Below are positions 52,717 through 61,638 of a DNA stretch of 64,000 bases, one piece after another. The notes under the pieces were generated by a model. That model did not search any database. It saw only the letters and a program-made list of their open reading frames with translations, and had not been told where the DNA came from. Numbering within the stretch: the stretch's first letter is position 1; the number at the start of each line of letters is the position of its first letter. The position numbers were made by a program, and so were the translations under genes. The stretch lies in assembly GCF_003815975.1 (NCBI RefSeq), contig NZ_CP033932.1, positions 4,259,501-4,323,500 of the forward strand, read 5' to 3'. The DNA is from Chryseobacterium bernardetii. Its GTDB lineage: Bacteria > Bacteroidota > Bacteroidia > Flavobacteriales > Weeksellaceae.

Positions 52717-52724
52717 TATATTTG
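52717..52724 (+). promoter_or_regulatory. -7 element (TATATTTG) of the tracrRNA
   Basis: TATATTTG about seven bases before the expected tracrRNA start, facing away from cas9. Confidence 0.6.
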
Positions 52725-52730
52725 TATCAA

Positions 52731-52812
52731 TAATTTTGAAAGCAATTCACAATAAGGATTATTCCGTTGTGAAAACATTTAAGGCGGGGTAACTCGCCTT
52801 CTTTATTTTATA
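52731..52812 (+). ncRNA. tracrRNA (type II-C)
   Basis: The anti-repeat TTTGAAAGCAATTCACAA (52735-52752) is perfectly complementary to the first 18 bases of the CRISPR repeat. It is followed by AAGGATTATTCC (nexus-like GGA-TTAT-TCC hairpin), a short linker, and the terminator hairpin AAGGCG / CGCCTT (52781-52800) with a T-rich tail. Start is set by the TATATTTG element. It pairs with crRNA and loads Cas9. The gene is intact. Confidence 0.9.
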
Positions 52813-52831
52813 ACAAATCATACAATTTTAG

Positions 52832-52990
52832 TATATTTGCAAAACAATTAGGCAGCTAAAAAAAACTGCCCAATTGAAATTGTTTTTATTTACGTTTTTT
52901 GCAATAAAAACAGAAAGGCTTAGATAGATGAACTATCTTTTTGCTTCGCCAATGCTTAAATGAGCGAAAGCAAATAAGATTTTTTAAATC
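52832..52990 (+). ncRNA. Candidate second small RNA between tracrRNA and the lone repeat
   Basis: A TATATTTG element (52832-52839) is followed by three hairpins: CAATT-GGCAG / CTGCC-AATTG (52845-52876), AGATAG / CTATCT (52922-52938) and GCTTCGC / GCGAAAGC with one bulge (52943-52971), then a T-rich run. No reading frame over 11 codons. It may be an independent RNA or part of a longer tracrRNA form. Function unknown. Confidence 0.4.
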
Positions 52991-53035
52991 CATTTTAATC
53001 AATTTAAAAAATTAAACATTTAATTCTAAGTTACA

Positions 53036-53068
53036 ATCCCTTTGATGTTGCAGCATCAAGGGATTTTT
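53036..53068 (+). terminator. Terminator before the lone CRISPR repeat
   Basis: ATCCCTTTGATG / CATCAAGGGAT stem (one bulged T) with T5 tail; it would end any plus-strand transcript coming from the small-RNA region. Confidence 0.8.
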
Positions 53069-53096
53069 CGTTTTATCCATCTCCAAACTTATGGAG

Positions 53097-53132
53097 GTTA
53101 TCAATCTTAAAAATTTGAAAGCAATTCACAAC
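53097..53132 (-). CRISPR. Solitary full-length 36-bp CRISPR repeat upstream of cas9
   Basis: On the minus strand it starts GTTGTGAATTGCTTTCAA and ends AAGATTGATAAC; its first half matches the tracrRNA anti-repeat and the fragment at 47438. No second copy follows within repeat-spacer distance on either side, so there is no array, only a single repeat. A minus-strand promoter element lies 53 bases upstream. It could be an emptied array with its leader or a regulatory crRNA-like gene. Confidence 0.8.
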
Positions 53133-53231
53133 CGATTCAATCAGCCTAATGAAGTAAGTTATTGAATCATGTAAATTCTAATTGCAAATATAAGAAATTA
53201 ATTATATATACAACATTAGGTTATTGAATCG
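53133..53231. repeat. Inverted repeat in the leader of the lone CRISPR repeat
   Basis: CGATTCAATCAGCCTAATG (53133-53151) is nearly the reverse complement of CATTAGGTTATTGAATCG (53214-53231), separated by 62 bases that include the minus-strand promoter element. Role unknown. Confidence 0.5.
53185..53192 (-). promoter_or_regulatory. -7 element (TATATTTG) reading toward the lone repeat
   Basis: Minus strand TATATTTG; a transcript starting about seven bases later would have a leader of roughly 45 nt before the repeat. Confidence 0.5.
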
Positions 53232-53340
53232 TAAACGGATTTAAAATAAATAATAAATTAAGCATCATATGTATTAAATTATATAAATTCCACTTTATTT
53301 TCCATCCAAAACCTTATTTTAGCTATCCGAAAACAGAACA

Positions 53341-55464
53341 ATGACGACCGTAGAATTTATACAAAAGCAGCTCGATATTTCTGAGAAGAGCATCAACAAT
53401 ACTTTACAATTATTAGCTGAAGACTGCACCATTCCTTTTATCTCGCGGTACAGGAAAGATAAAACCGGAAACCTGGATGAGACCCAGATTGAACAGATTT
53501 CAAAGATCAGCAAGCAGTTTGAAGAGATTGTAAAGAGAAAAGAATCTATTTTAAAATCTATAGAAGAACAAGGGGGCTTAACTCCTGATTTCCAGCAAAG
53601 AATTGAGGAAAGCTTTGATATCCAGGAACTGGAAGACCTATACCTTCCTTTTAAGAAGCGTAAAAAAACCAAAGCTGATGCAGCAAAAGAAAAAGGATTG
53701 GAGCCTTTAGCGAAGATCATTATGAGCCAGAAGAACAATGACGTTCAGTTTCTGGCTTCAAAATACCTTAGTAATGAAGTCCCTTCTGAGGAAGACGCAC
53801 TTCAGGGAGCCAGAGATATTATGGCTGAATGGATCAATGAAAACATGTATGTCCGTAAGAACCTGCGACGTCTATTCCAACGTAAGGCTGTTGTTACTTC
53901 TAAAGTGGTAAAGGCTAAAAAAGATGAAGAAGATGCTCAGAAGTTCTCCCAGTATTTTGAATGGGAAGAGAGCCTCAGCAGAATACCTTCTCACAGACTT
54001 TTGGCTATGCTGAGAGCAGAAGCGGAAGGGTTTGTGAAAACCAATGTGGGAATTGACAAGGAAGAAGCGATTGATTTTATTGAAAAAGCGATCATTAAAT
54101 CTAATAACGAAAGTTCCGGGCAGATTTCTTTAGCCATAAAAGACAGTTATAAAAGACTTCTGGAGCCTGCCATTTCTAATGAAGCTTTACAGGAAGCTAA
54201 AGAAAAAGCAGATAAAAAAGCAATTGAGATCTTCTCTGAAAATCTAAGTCAGCTGCTTTTGGCTCCGCCTCTGGGTGAAAAAAGAATCCTTGCAATTGAT
54301 CCGGGTTACAGGAGCGGCTGCAAAGTAGTTTGCCTGGATGAAAAGGGAGATCTGCTTCATAATGAAACCCTCTACCCTCACGCTCCTCAGAATGAATCCG
54401 GAATGGCGATGAAAAAAATCCGCTCTATGGTGAATGCTTACCATATTGAAGCCATTTCTATCGGAAACGGAACAGCCAGCCGTGAGACTGAATTTTTCAT
54501 CAAGAAAATTGCTTTTGATAAGCCTTTACAGGTTTTTGTGGTTTCGGAAGCAGGAGCCTCTGTTTATTCTGCAAGTAAAATTGCCAGGGATGAATTTCCG
54601 AGCTATGACGTAACAGTACGTGGTGCTGTTTCTATTGGAAGAAGACTTTCTGACCCGTTGGCTGAACTGGTAAAAATTGATCCGAAATCTATTGGTGTCG
54701 GACAGTATCAGCATGATGTAGATCAGACCCAACTGAAGAATGAACTGGATTCTACAGTAATGAAATGTGTGAATTCTGTAGGTATCAATTTAAATACAGC
54801 CAGTAAATCACTTTTAAGCTATGTTTCCGGAATTGGAGAGAAAATGGCGGAAAACATTGTGAATTACCGCGCTGAAAATGGAGCTTTTGAGGACAGAAAA
54901 CAGCTTAAAAAGGTTCCAAGGCTTGGAGAAAAGGCTTTCCAGCAGGCTGCTGCATTTGTAAGAGTTTCCAATTCAAAAAATCCATTGGATAATTCTGCCG
55001 TTCACCCTGAAGCGTATGGAATAGTAGAGAAAATGGCCAGAGATCTGGGCATTAAAACCCTTGAACTGATAGCCAATAAAGAAAAAATTGCTCTGATAAA
55101 GCCGGAAGATTATATCACCGGAGACATTGGAATCCTGGGAATCAAAGATATCCTTAAAGAGCTTGAAAAACCCGGTCTGGACCCAAGGAAAGCGGCTAAA
55201 GTATTCGAATTCGATCCTCATGTAAAAAGCATTAAAGACCTGAAAGCAGGTATGATTCTTCCGGGAATTGTCAACAATATTACAGCTTTCGGATGTTTTG
55301 TGGATCTTGGGATCAAAGAAAGCGGACTGGTCCATATTTCACAACTGAAAGACGGATTTGTATCTGATGTGAATGAAGTGGTTAAGCTGCATCAGCATGT
55401 AAGAGTAAAAGTAACGGAAGTAGATGAAGCAAGAAAAAGAGTACAATTGAGTATGATTTTATAA
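53341..55464 (+). CDS. tex: Tex family RNA-binding transcription accessory protein
   Basis: 707 residues. N-terminal Tex helical domain (SEKSINNTLQLLAEDCTIPF, ISRYRKDKTGNLDETQIEQI), YqgF-like RNase H fold around ILAIDPGYRSGCKVVCLD, helix-hairpin-helix motifs near LLSYVSGIGEKMAENIVNYR, and a C-terminal S1 domain (GMILPGIVNNITAFGCFVDL). Tex binds nucleic acid and influences transcription and translation. It starts about 110 bases after the CRISPR leader and is otherwise independent of it. Confidence 0.95.
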   Translation: MTTVEFIQKQLDISEKSINNTLQLLAEDCTIPFISRYRKDKTGNLDETQIEQISKISKQFEEIVKRKESILKSIEEQGGLTPDFQQRIEESFDIQELEDLYLPFKKRKKTKADAAKEKGLEPLAKIIMSQKNNDVQFLASKYLSNEVPSEEDALQGARDIMAEWINENMYVRKNLRRLFQRKAVVTSKVVKAKKDEEDAQKFSQYFEWEESLSRIPSHRLLAMLRAEAEGFVKTNVGIDKEEAIDFIEKAIIKSNNESSGQISLAIKDSYKRLLEPAISNEALQEAKEKADKKAIEIFSENLSQLLLAPPLGEKRILAIDPGYRSGCKVVCLDEKGDLLHNETLYPHAPQNESGMAMKKIRSMVNAYHIEAISIGNGTASRETEFFIKKIAFDKPLQVFVVSEAGASVYSASKIARDEFPSYDVTVRGAVSIGRRLSDPLAELVKIDPKSIGVGQYQHDVDQTQLKNELDSTVMKCVNSVGINLNTASKSLLSYVSGIGEKMAENIVNYRAENGAFEDRKQLKKVPRLGEKAFQQAAAFVRVSNSKNPLDNSAVHPEAYGIVEKMARDLGIKTLELIANKEKIALIKPEDYITGDIGILGIKDILKELEKPGLDPRKAAKVFEFDPHVKSIKDLKAGMILPGIVNNITAFGCFVDLGIKESGLVHISQLKDGFVSDVNEVVKLHQHVRVKVTEVDEARKRVQLSMIL

Positions 55465-55572
55465 GGATGCTATATTTTAACCTTAGATTTTTTAAATTTT
55501 TAAGACTGTTAAGCTGAACTTTGCTTCAGGATATTTAGTTATAAAGTAAAAACATATTTTTTCACCAATTAA

Positions 55573-56217
<645 letters not shown>

Positions 56218-56220
56218 AGA

Positions 56221-56252
56221 AAATCCGGCTTACAGTTTTGTAAGCCGGATTT
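56221..56252. terminator. Bidirectional terminator
   Basis: AAATCCGGCTTAC / GTAAGCCGGATTT perfect 13-bp stem between convergent genes. Confidence 0.92.
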
Positions 56253-56298
56253 ATTTTTACCTTTCACAATAAAAATTCTAATCCCGATAGAAATTTTA

Positions 56299-57870
56299 TC
56301 ATTTATAATCTTTAGAACTTCTTTTAGGTTCTTTTACTTCCGGCCATTGCATTGTATTTCCTTTATCATCTTTAGGCATCACCCTTTTTTCCCGGTTGGT
56401 AAATTCAGGATCCTCGGAAGCCATATATGCCAGTGCAGCTGTTAAGATCACATTATTCTTCACCTCATCAAAAACAATTTTGTCATAAGTATCTTTTGTA
56501 GTATGCCACGTATACCCGAAATAGCCCCAGTTCAAAGAACCTAACGAGAATCCCGGTACTCCTGCTGCTACAAATGAAGCATGATCTGATCCTCCACCAC
56601 CCGGCATTCCGGGAAAGTCTGTCTTAATGTGACTTCTTACAGCTTTTGGAACCCCATCAAGCCATTTTCCGATATAATCATATGCTTTTACAAATCCCTG
56701 GCCACTGATATTGATAACACGCCCGGTTCCATTATCCTGATTGAAGGCCGCCTGCGTTCCTTTTATAATGTGAGGATTATCTGCTACAAAGCCTCTTGAA
56801 CCGTTCAGCCCCTGCTCTTCACTTCCCCAAAGCCCAATAACAATAGTTCTTTTGTTATTTGGATAATACTTTTTAAGAATCCTCATAGCTTCAAGCATTG
56901 TAAGGGTTCCGGTTCCATTGTCTGTAGCTCCCTGCGCCCCATCCCACGAATCTAAATGAGCGGAAAGAATTACATATTCATCCGGCTTTTCCTTACCTTT
57001 AATCATTCCTATTGTATTAAAGCTTTTGGCTTCAGGAAGCACTTTGGACTGAGCGTCTATTTTAATTTTTGGTTGTGCCCCTTTTTCAGCCATCCTGTAA
57101 AGCATCCCGTAGTCTTCCACATCAATATCTATCATTGGAATTTTAGATGTCTTTGCTCCGAAGATCCTGTTTGCTCCCATAATTCCGGTCCAGTTTGAAA
57201 TGGCAATTCCTGCAGCTCCTGCATTTTCAAGCGCCTCAGGAAGGGTATTGTTATCATATCCAATATTCTTCACATAAGCCGTAAAATCTTTGGTTGCCTG
57301 CTCTTTTTCAGCTTTAAGTTTTTCATACAGTTCAGGGGTTGCGAACTCCTTGATCTGCTCATCTGAACGTCCTATCTTCTGGTATTGAGCCATCAGCACA
57401 ATCTTTCCTTTTACAGAAGGAAGCCATTTGTCAAATTCTGCTTTGGATGATACTTTTGGAAGAATGACTACCTCAGCCTCAACAGCTTTTCTGGTAGCAG
57501 GGCTCCACGCCAGCTGTGTTGCTGATAAAGACTTTACTCTTGGAAATACCATATCCACATGAGTAGTTCCTCTCTGCCATCCTTTCCAGGTTCCGAACTG
57601 TTGAAGACTGGCCTCTATTCCCCATGAACGTAGTTTTTCGGCACTCCACTCATTAGCGGCAAGCATTTCCGGAGTTCCCACAAGACGTGGCCCTATCCCA
57701 TCCAGAAGCTCATAGGCCATCCCTTCAAGCTGGGAATTGTTGTTTACCTCCTCTACAAAACTTTTTACGATTGGGTTAAGGTTTTCTTTTGGATCTACCT
57801 TTACCTGAGCCCATGAAAATTGGGCAGCCAGCATTACAGCCGGTACTGCAAAAAATCTATTTATCCTCAT
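56299..57870 (-). CDS. Secreted M28 family metallopeptidase with PA domain
   Basis: 523 residues from ATG 57870 (MRINRFFAVPAVMLAAQFSW), which gives a signal peptide; the longer frame has an implausible N-terminus. A protease-associated domain (about 110-290) interrupts the peptidase part. Zinc ligands: ILSAHLDSWDGAQGATDNGTG, the catalytic GSEEQGLNGSRG, and GGSDHASFVAAG. It is an aminopeptidase/carboxypeptidase of the Q-type, acting in the periplasm or outside. Confidence 0.9.
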   Translation of the reverse strand: MRINRFFAVPAVMLAAQFSWAQVKVDPKENLNPIVKSFVEEVNNNSQLEGMAYELLDGIGPRLVGTPEMLAANEWSAEKLRSWGIEASLQQFGTWKGWQRGTTHVDMVFPRVKSLSATQLAWSPATRKAVEAEVVILPKVSSKAEFDKWLPSVKGKIVLMAQYQKIGRSDEQIKEFATPELYEKLKAEKEQATKDFTAYVKNIGYDNNTLPEALENAGAAGIAISNWTGIMGANRIFGAKTSKIPMIDIDVEDYGMLYRMAEKGAQPKIKIDAQSKVLPEAKSFNTIGMIKGKEKPDEYVILSAHLDSWDGAQGATDNGTGTLTMLEAMRILKKYYPNNKRTIVIGLWGSEEQGLNGSRGFVADNPHIIKGTQAAFNQDNGTGRVINISGQGFVKAYDYIGKWLDGVPKAVRSHIKTDFPGMPGGGGSDHASFVAAGVPGFSLGSLNWGYFGYTWHTTKDTYDKIVFDEVKNNVILTAALAYMASEDPEFTNREKRVMPKDDKGNTMQWPEVKEPKRSSKDYK

Positions 57871-58033
57871 AATGTATATTGATTGCCTTAAAGATAAAGG
57901 AAATTGAGGAGATGGTAAAGGAATTACAGCAAAAAAGTCTTTAGGCATAAGCATTCAAGCTCATTTTTTAAGAAAAAGAAATAATAATCCATATCTATTC
58001 ATTTAGAAGCAAAACATCCTCTATCTATTTTAC

Positions 58034-59182
58034 TTAGAAATCCGGTAACTTTTTATCAACAAAAACCTGTTCTTCCCTGGTAAGTAAAATCGTATTATTT
58101 TTATTTTCCTTTACTGAAATATTATCCCAGATGTCTTTACTAAAATCTACCCTGGGAGCTAACCCCTTCTCATCTGATTTCTTAAAAGTATTGTAAATAA
58201 GTTCTCTGCTGATTTTCCGTTCATGTTTTATTCCTTTATAATAAGCAATGTATTTATTGGCTTCAATTCTGCTCATGGCAGGAACGTACACCCCTCCGTT
58301 TTTGTAAAAATCAAAAGTAAGTATTGCATTTCCCAATTGATAATCAAACTCTTCCCCACTTCCTGTTCTTCTTTTAACGATCGGATATTGATCCTGCAGA
58401 TAATGAATTTCAAAGTAGGTAATCACCTTATCAGCCTTATTGTATTTCATTTCTCCTTTCATCTCGATTCCTACTCCAGACTTGATATTAAATGTGATTA
58501 ACTGCTCATCACCCTGCTCAAAAAAAATCCATCCGGAATATTTTGATGCCTTGTTTTTTATATGAGTCAATGCTCTGTTCAGTTCAAAATTAAAGAAATA
58601 GTTTCCCATATATTCTTTAGAGAAATTCTTTATTCCCTTTACAAACATGCTATCTGACTTTAGATCTTTAAAATATTTCACATTATTCAGCTGCATTTGA
58701 AGGTTGTTGTCGAAAGACCTGTTATGGTTGTAAAAATTAGTTTTGCTCCATAACTTGGTTTCTGCAATGACTAAAAAATGTATTTGATTATTATCACTCC
58801 TTTTTTCTTTATAAATAACATCATAAAGAGAGGGTTCAGTATAATATCTTTTTTTGTAATTGGCGGCAACATCTTCAAATATATCTTTCAGATCTACTTT
58901 TATCAGTTTTACTTCATCAATTTTTTTATAGCCTCTCTTAAGCTTTACCGGAGAGTAAAATTCCTGAATTGTTACCTTCCGGAATCCCGATGCTGAGACC
59001 TCAAAGTTTATTGAGCTTTGATCCACGGGTGCAAGCCCCTCTTCATTAGTATAAACAATCTGATTCTGTAAAATGATTCTTGCATTGGGAATCGGTTTTC
59101 CATTTTCAGAATCTACTACCTGAAGTTTTTGGGCTGAAAAGAAATTAAAAAACAGAATAAACAGCAAATGGGAATGCTTCAT
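58034..59182 (-). CDS. Secreted protein with carboxypeptidase-like regulatory domain
   Basis: 382 residues from ATG 59182 (MKHSHLLFILFFNFFSAQKL). After the signal peptide a CarboxypepD_reg-like beta-sandwich (LQVVDSENGKPIPNARIILQ) is followed by a domain of unknown function common in Flavobacteriia (LIKVDLKDIFEDVAANYKKR, RSDNNQIHFLVIAETKLWSK). It has no TonB barrel. Probably a periplasmic or surface protein; function unknown. Confidence 0.78.
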   Translation of the reverse strand: MKHSHLLFILFFNFFSAQKLQVVDSENGKPIPNARIILQNQIVYTNEEGLAPVDQSSINFEVSASGFRKVTIQEFYSPVKLKRGYKKIDEVKLIKVDLKDIFEDVAANYKKRYYTEPSLYDVIYKEKRSDNNQIHFLVIAETKLWSKTNFYNHNRSFDNNLQMQLNNVKYFKDLKSDSMFVKGIKNFSKEYMGNYFFNFELNRALTHIKNKASKYSGWIFFEQGDEQLITFNIKSGVGIEMKGEMKYNKADKVITYFEIHYLQDQYPIVKRRTGSGEEFDYQLGNAILTFDFYKNGGVYVPAMSRIEANKYIAYYKGIKHERKISRELIYNTFKKSDEKGLAPRVDFSKDIWDNISVKENKNNTILLTREEQVFVDKKLPDF

Positions 59183-59375
59183 TATATTTCGTGTAATTGA
59201 TATTCCTAAAATACAAATTATACGAATGACAACCACTCTGCAAGAGAAAATTTAATATTTGAACAAAAAATGAGATCAATGAGAATGAATTTATTTCAGG
59301 CCCTCCATTTTTAGCTGAAATGTTTGAGGTTTGAGAATTGCGGGCATTATAGGTAGCAGGTTACGGTACGGGCAT

Positions 59376-59402
59376 AAAAAAACCGGCTACAAAAGCCGGT
59401 TA
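59376..59402 (-). terminator. Terminator after the histone H1-like gene
   Basis: AACCGGC / GCCGGTT stem with T7 on the minus strand. Confidence 0.88.
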
Positions 59403-59411
59403 AAGGTTGAA

Positions 59412-59588
59412 TTACTTCTTAGATTCTTCTACAGAAACTTTTCTGAAATCCTTGAACAATTTGCTTAATTCTAAAGCTGCTTTACGAGCTCTTGTACCAG
59501 CTGCTTTGTTCCCTTTTTCCGCTTGTTGGTTTGCCTCAGTAGTAAACGCTTCAAATTCTGCGTTGATTTTTTCAATTAGTTCTTTCAT
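59412..59588 (-). CDS. Histone H1-like small protein
   Basis: 58 residues from ATG 59588 (MKELIEKINAEFEAFTTEAN). The lysine/alanine-rich stretch GNKAAGTRARKAALELSKLF-KDFRK matches the short histone H1/Hc1-like proteins of Bacteroidetes, which coat DNA or bind basic targets. The fixed C-terminus is SVEESKK. A TATATTTG element lies 22 bases upstream and decides the start. Confidence 0.85.
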   Translation of the reverse strand: MKELIEKINAEFEAFTTEANQQAEKGNKAAGTRARKAALELSKLFKDFRKVSVEESKK

Positions 59589-59609
59589 TATATTTAAAAA
59601 TTTAGGCTG

Positions 59610-59617
59610 CAAATATA
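59610..59617 (-). promoter_or_regulatory. -7 element (TATATTTG) for the histone H1-like gene
   Basis: Minus strand TATATTTG at the expected distance. The sequence from here to the next promoter at 59892 contains nothing else I can support. Confidence 0.55.
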
Positions 59618-59891
59618 GGTTTTATGGTGATTCCAGCCTAGTAGCAGAGAAAAAAGTTTGGGCAAAATGACCGAAATTTTAACATATTTCTACCCTTGAA
59701 CCGATTTTTATCGATTTCTGCCTCTCATTTTCATAAAAAACCTTCTATAATCACTACTAGATCTAATTTCAATTACTTCTTCTATATTTATTTTCCCTCC
59801 AATTTCTATTGTATTGACAGCAAGCGCTTAAAGTTTTAAAATTCTATTTCAAAACGGGTTTATAGCACCCTTAATTTTTGGATTTTTATAC

Positions 59892-59899
59892 TAAATTTG
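59892..59899 (+). promoter_or_regulatory. -7 element (TAAATTTG) for the M1-like peptidase gene
   Basis: TAAATTTG, 17 bases before the ATG at 59917. Confidence 0.5.
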
Positions 59900-59916
59900 A
59901 GGAAAAGATTTAATCC

Positions 59917-61401
59917 ATGTTCAAAAACCTAGTTTTTCTAATATTTATACTTCCATTTATGGCTTATTCTCAAAATAAAATCAGTTATAAAGTGTATTAT
60001 GATGAAAATCTTGCGAAGAATGGCTTAAAAGTACAGGTAGATTATACATTGAGAAAGGCATCGGATACTTTATCTTTCTATTATGCCAATGAAAATTGGG
60101 ATGAGAATGACCTTTTTAAAAACCTTGTTCTTTTACAGGAAGAAAACCCTGATATTAAGTTCAAAATGGAGCCTGAAAATAACAGAGTAAAGCTTCATCA
60201 GAAAAAAGGAACCCAATTTACCCTGGTTTATCATATCAAACAAGATTTTACAGATCCTAATTATAAAATCTTTAACCGACCGAGAATCAACAACACATTC
60301 TTTCATGTTTTGGGTAAGAGCCTTTTCATGGTTCCATTTTCTTTTACAAAAATGCCGGATGAACAGGAGTTTGAATTCTCTGTTGAATGGATGAATTTCC
60401 CGGAAAAATTCGGACTTCATAATAATTTTGCTTCTCAAATCCATAAACAGAAAATAAAAACAATACTTTGGGACGGCTTTTATAATTCTTTATTTATAGG
60501 AGGTGATTACAGGTTTTACTCTTTTACAATACATGATAAACCTGTTTATTTTGCTTTGAGGGGTGACTGGAACAACGGTTTCACTGATGATTTTTTATTT
60601 TCCAATCTGAAGAAAGCTGTTCAATCTCAGAGGGATTTCTGGAAAGACTACGACAAGGAGTATTTTACCATTACAATGACTCCTACTGTGTCTCAAAAAG
60701 ACAGTTTATATAAAGGCTATAGTACTACAGGTTCTGCTATTAAAAATGCATTTATGATCCAGGGAACCAATAATCCTTTTAATAACAAGAATTCTTATCT
60801 GTATCTATTTCACCATGAATTAATGCATGAATGGATTGGGAATGCCATTCAAAATAAGCATGAGGAACTGAACTATTGGTTCAGCGAGGGTTTTACCGAT
60901 TATTATACTTATAAAAACAGGTTAAGAATAAAGGACATTTCAATGGATGAGTGGAAAAAGCTGTTTAATGCTGAAGTCATTAAAAGCCATTGGAAAAATC
61001 CGGAGAGAAATATTCCTAATTATAGAATAAAAGATGATTTCTGGAAAAGCAGAAATGTAGAGAAAGTTCCTTACAGGCGCGGGGCTATTTTTGCGTTCTG
61101 GCTGGATAATCAAATTATGCTGAAAACTCAGTATAAAAGATCTTTAGATGATCTGATGCGGGAAGTACTGAAAACCTGTAGAGAGAAAAAAGTGAAGTTT
61201 ACGGATGAACTTTTCCTTGAGTTTGTTCAAAAGTATCTGAATCAGGATCTCTCCTATTTCTTTCAGAAGCATATACTCAATGGTGAAGATATTGACCTTA
61301 CCAAAGAGAAATGGATAGACGGTTTTTCTTTCCAAATTACTGATGGAATTCCTCAATTGGAAGTTGATGAAAGTAAAAATATTAAATATTTGATTGAATA
61401 G
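59917..61401 (+). CDS. Secreted M1-like (gluzincin) metallopeptidase
   Basis: 494 residues with signal peptide (NLVFLIFILPFMAYSQ). The zinc motif HHELMHEWIGN with the downstream glutamate in NYWFSEGFTDYYTY is the HExxH-x18-E signature of gluzincins (M1 or M61 type). The N-terminal domain is beta-rich as in M1 aminopeptidases. It lacks an obvious GxMEN motif, so the exact family branch is uncertain. Likely periplasmic. Confidence 0.82.
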   Translation: MFKNLVFLIFILPFMAYSQNKISYKVYYDENLAKNGLKVQVDYTLRKASDTLSFYYANENWDENDLFKNLVLLQEENPDIKFKMEPENNRVKLHQKKGTQFTLVYHIKQDFTDPNYKIFNRPRINNTFFHVLGKSLFMVPFSFTKMPDEQEFEFSVEWMNFPEKFGLHNNFASQIHKQKIKTILWDGFYNSLFIGGDYRFYSFTIHDKPVYFALRGDWNNGFTDDFLFSNLKKAVQSQRDFWKDYDKEYFTITMTPTVSQKDSLYKGYSTTGSAIKNAFMIQGTNNPFNNKNSYLYLFHHELMHEWIGNAIQNKHEELNYWFSEGFTDYYTYKNRLRIKDISMDEWKKLFNAEVIKSHWKNPERNIPNYRIKDDFWKSRNVEKVPYRRGAIFAFWLDNQIMLKTQYKRSLDDLMREVLKTCREKKVKFTDELFLEFVQKYLNQDLSYFFQKHILNGEDIDLTKEKWIDGFSFQITDGIPQLEVDESKNIKYLIE

Positions 61402-61610
61402 ATTGGAATAAACTATCCCATTTTCAACCTTTCGGAATCTGAATCCCTATGGAAAAAATGCAGGGCCTCAGCGTCATTCACAGATATCATCTGGATGAAT
61501 ATCCTTACAGGGGATCCTTTATTAGAATTTCTGAAAGAATCAATAAGGAGAGTAAATCAATATCATCATAAAAACAATCACTGGTAAATCTTAAAACCCA
61601 AAGATTTACC

Positions 61611-61618
61611 TATCTTTG
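61611..61618 (+). promoter_or_regulatory. -7 element (TATCTTTG) for the AraC gene at 61639
   Basis: TATCTTTG, 20 bases before the ATG. Confidence 0.55.
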
Positions 61619-61638
61619 ATTTTTATAATTCTGAAACT

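Noticed and set aside
53163..53198. Possible second CRISPR repeat next to the lone repeat
   Set aside because: No meaningful identity with the 36-bp repeat; the segment contains the minus-strand promoter element instead.
61402..61638. Short frame of about 40 codons between the M1-like and AraC genes
   Set aside because: Two overlapping frames are open for similar lengths, no family or promoter was seen, and the promoter of the AraC gene covers the end.
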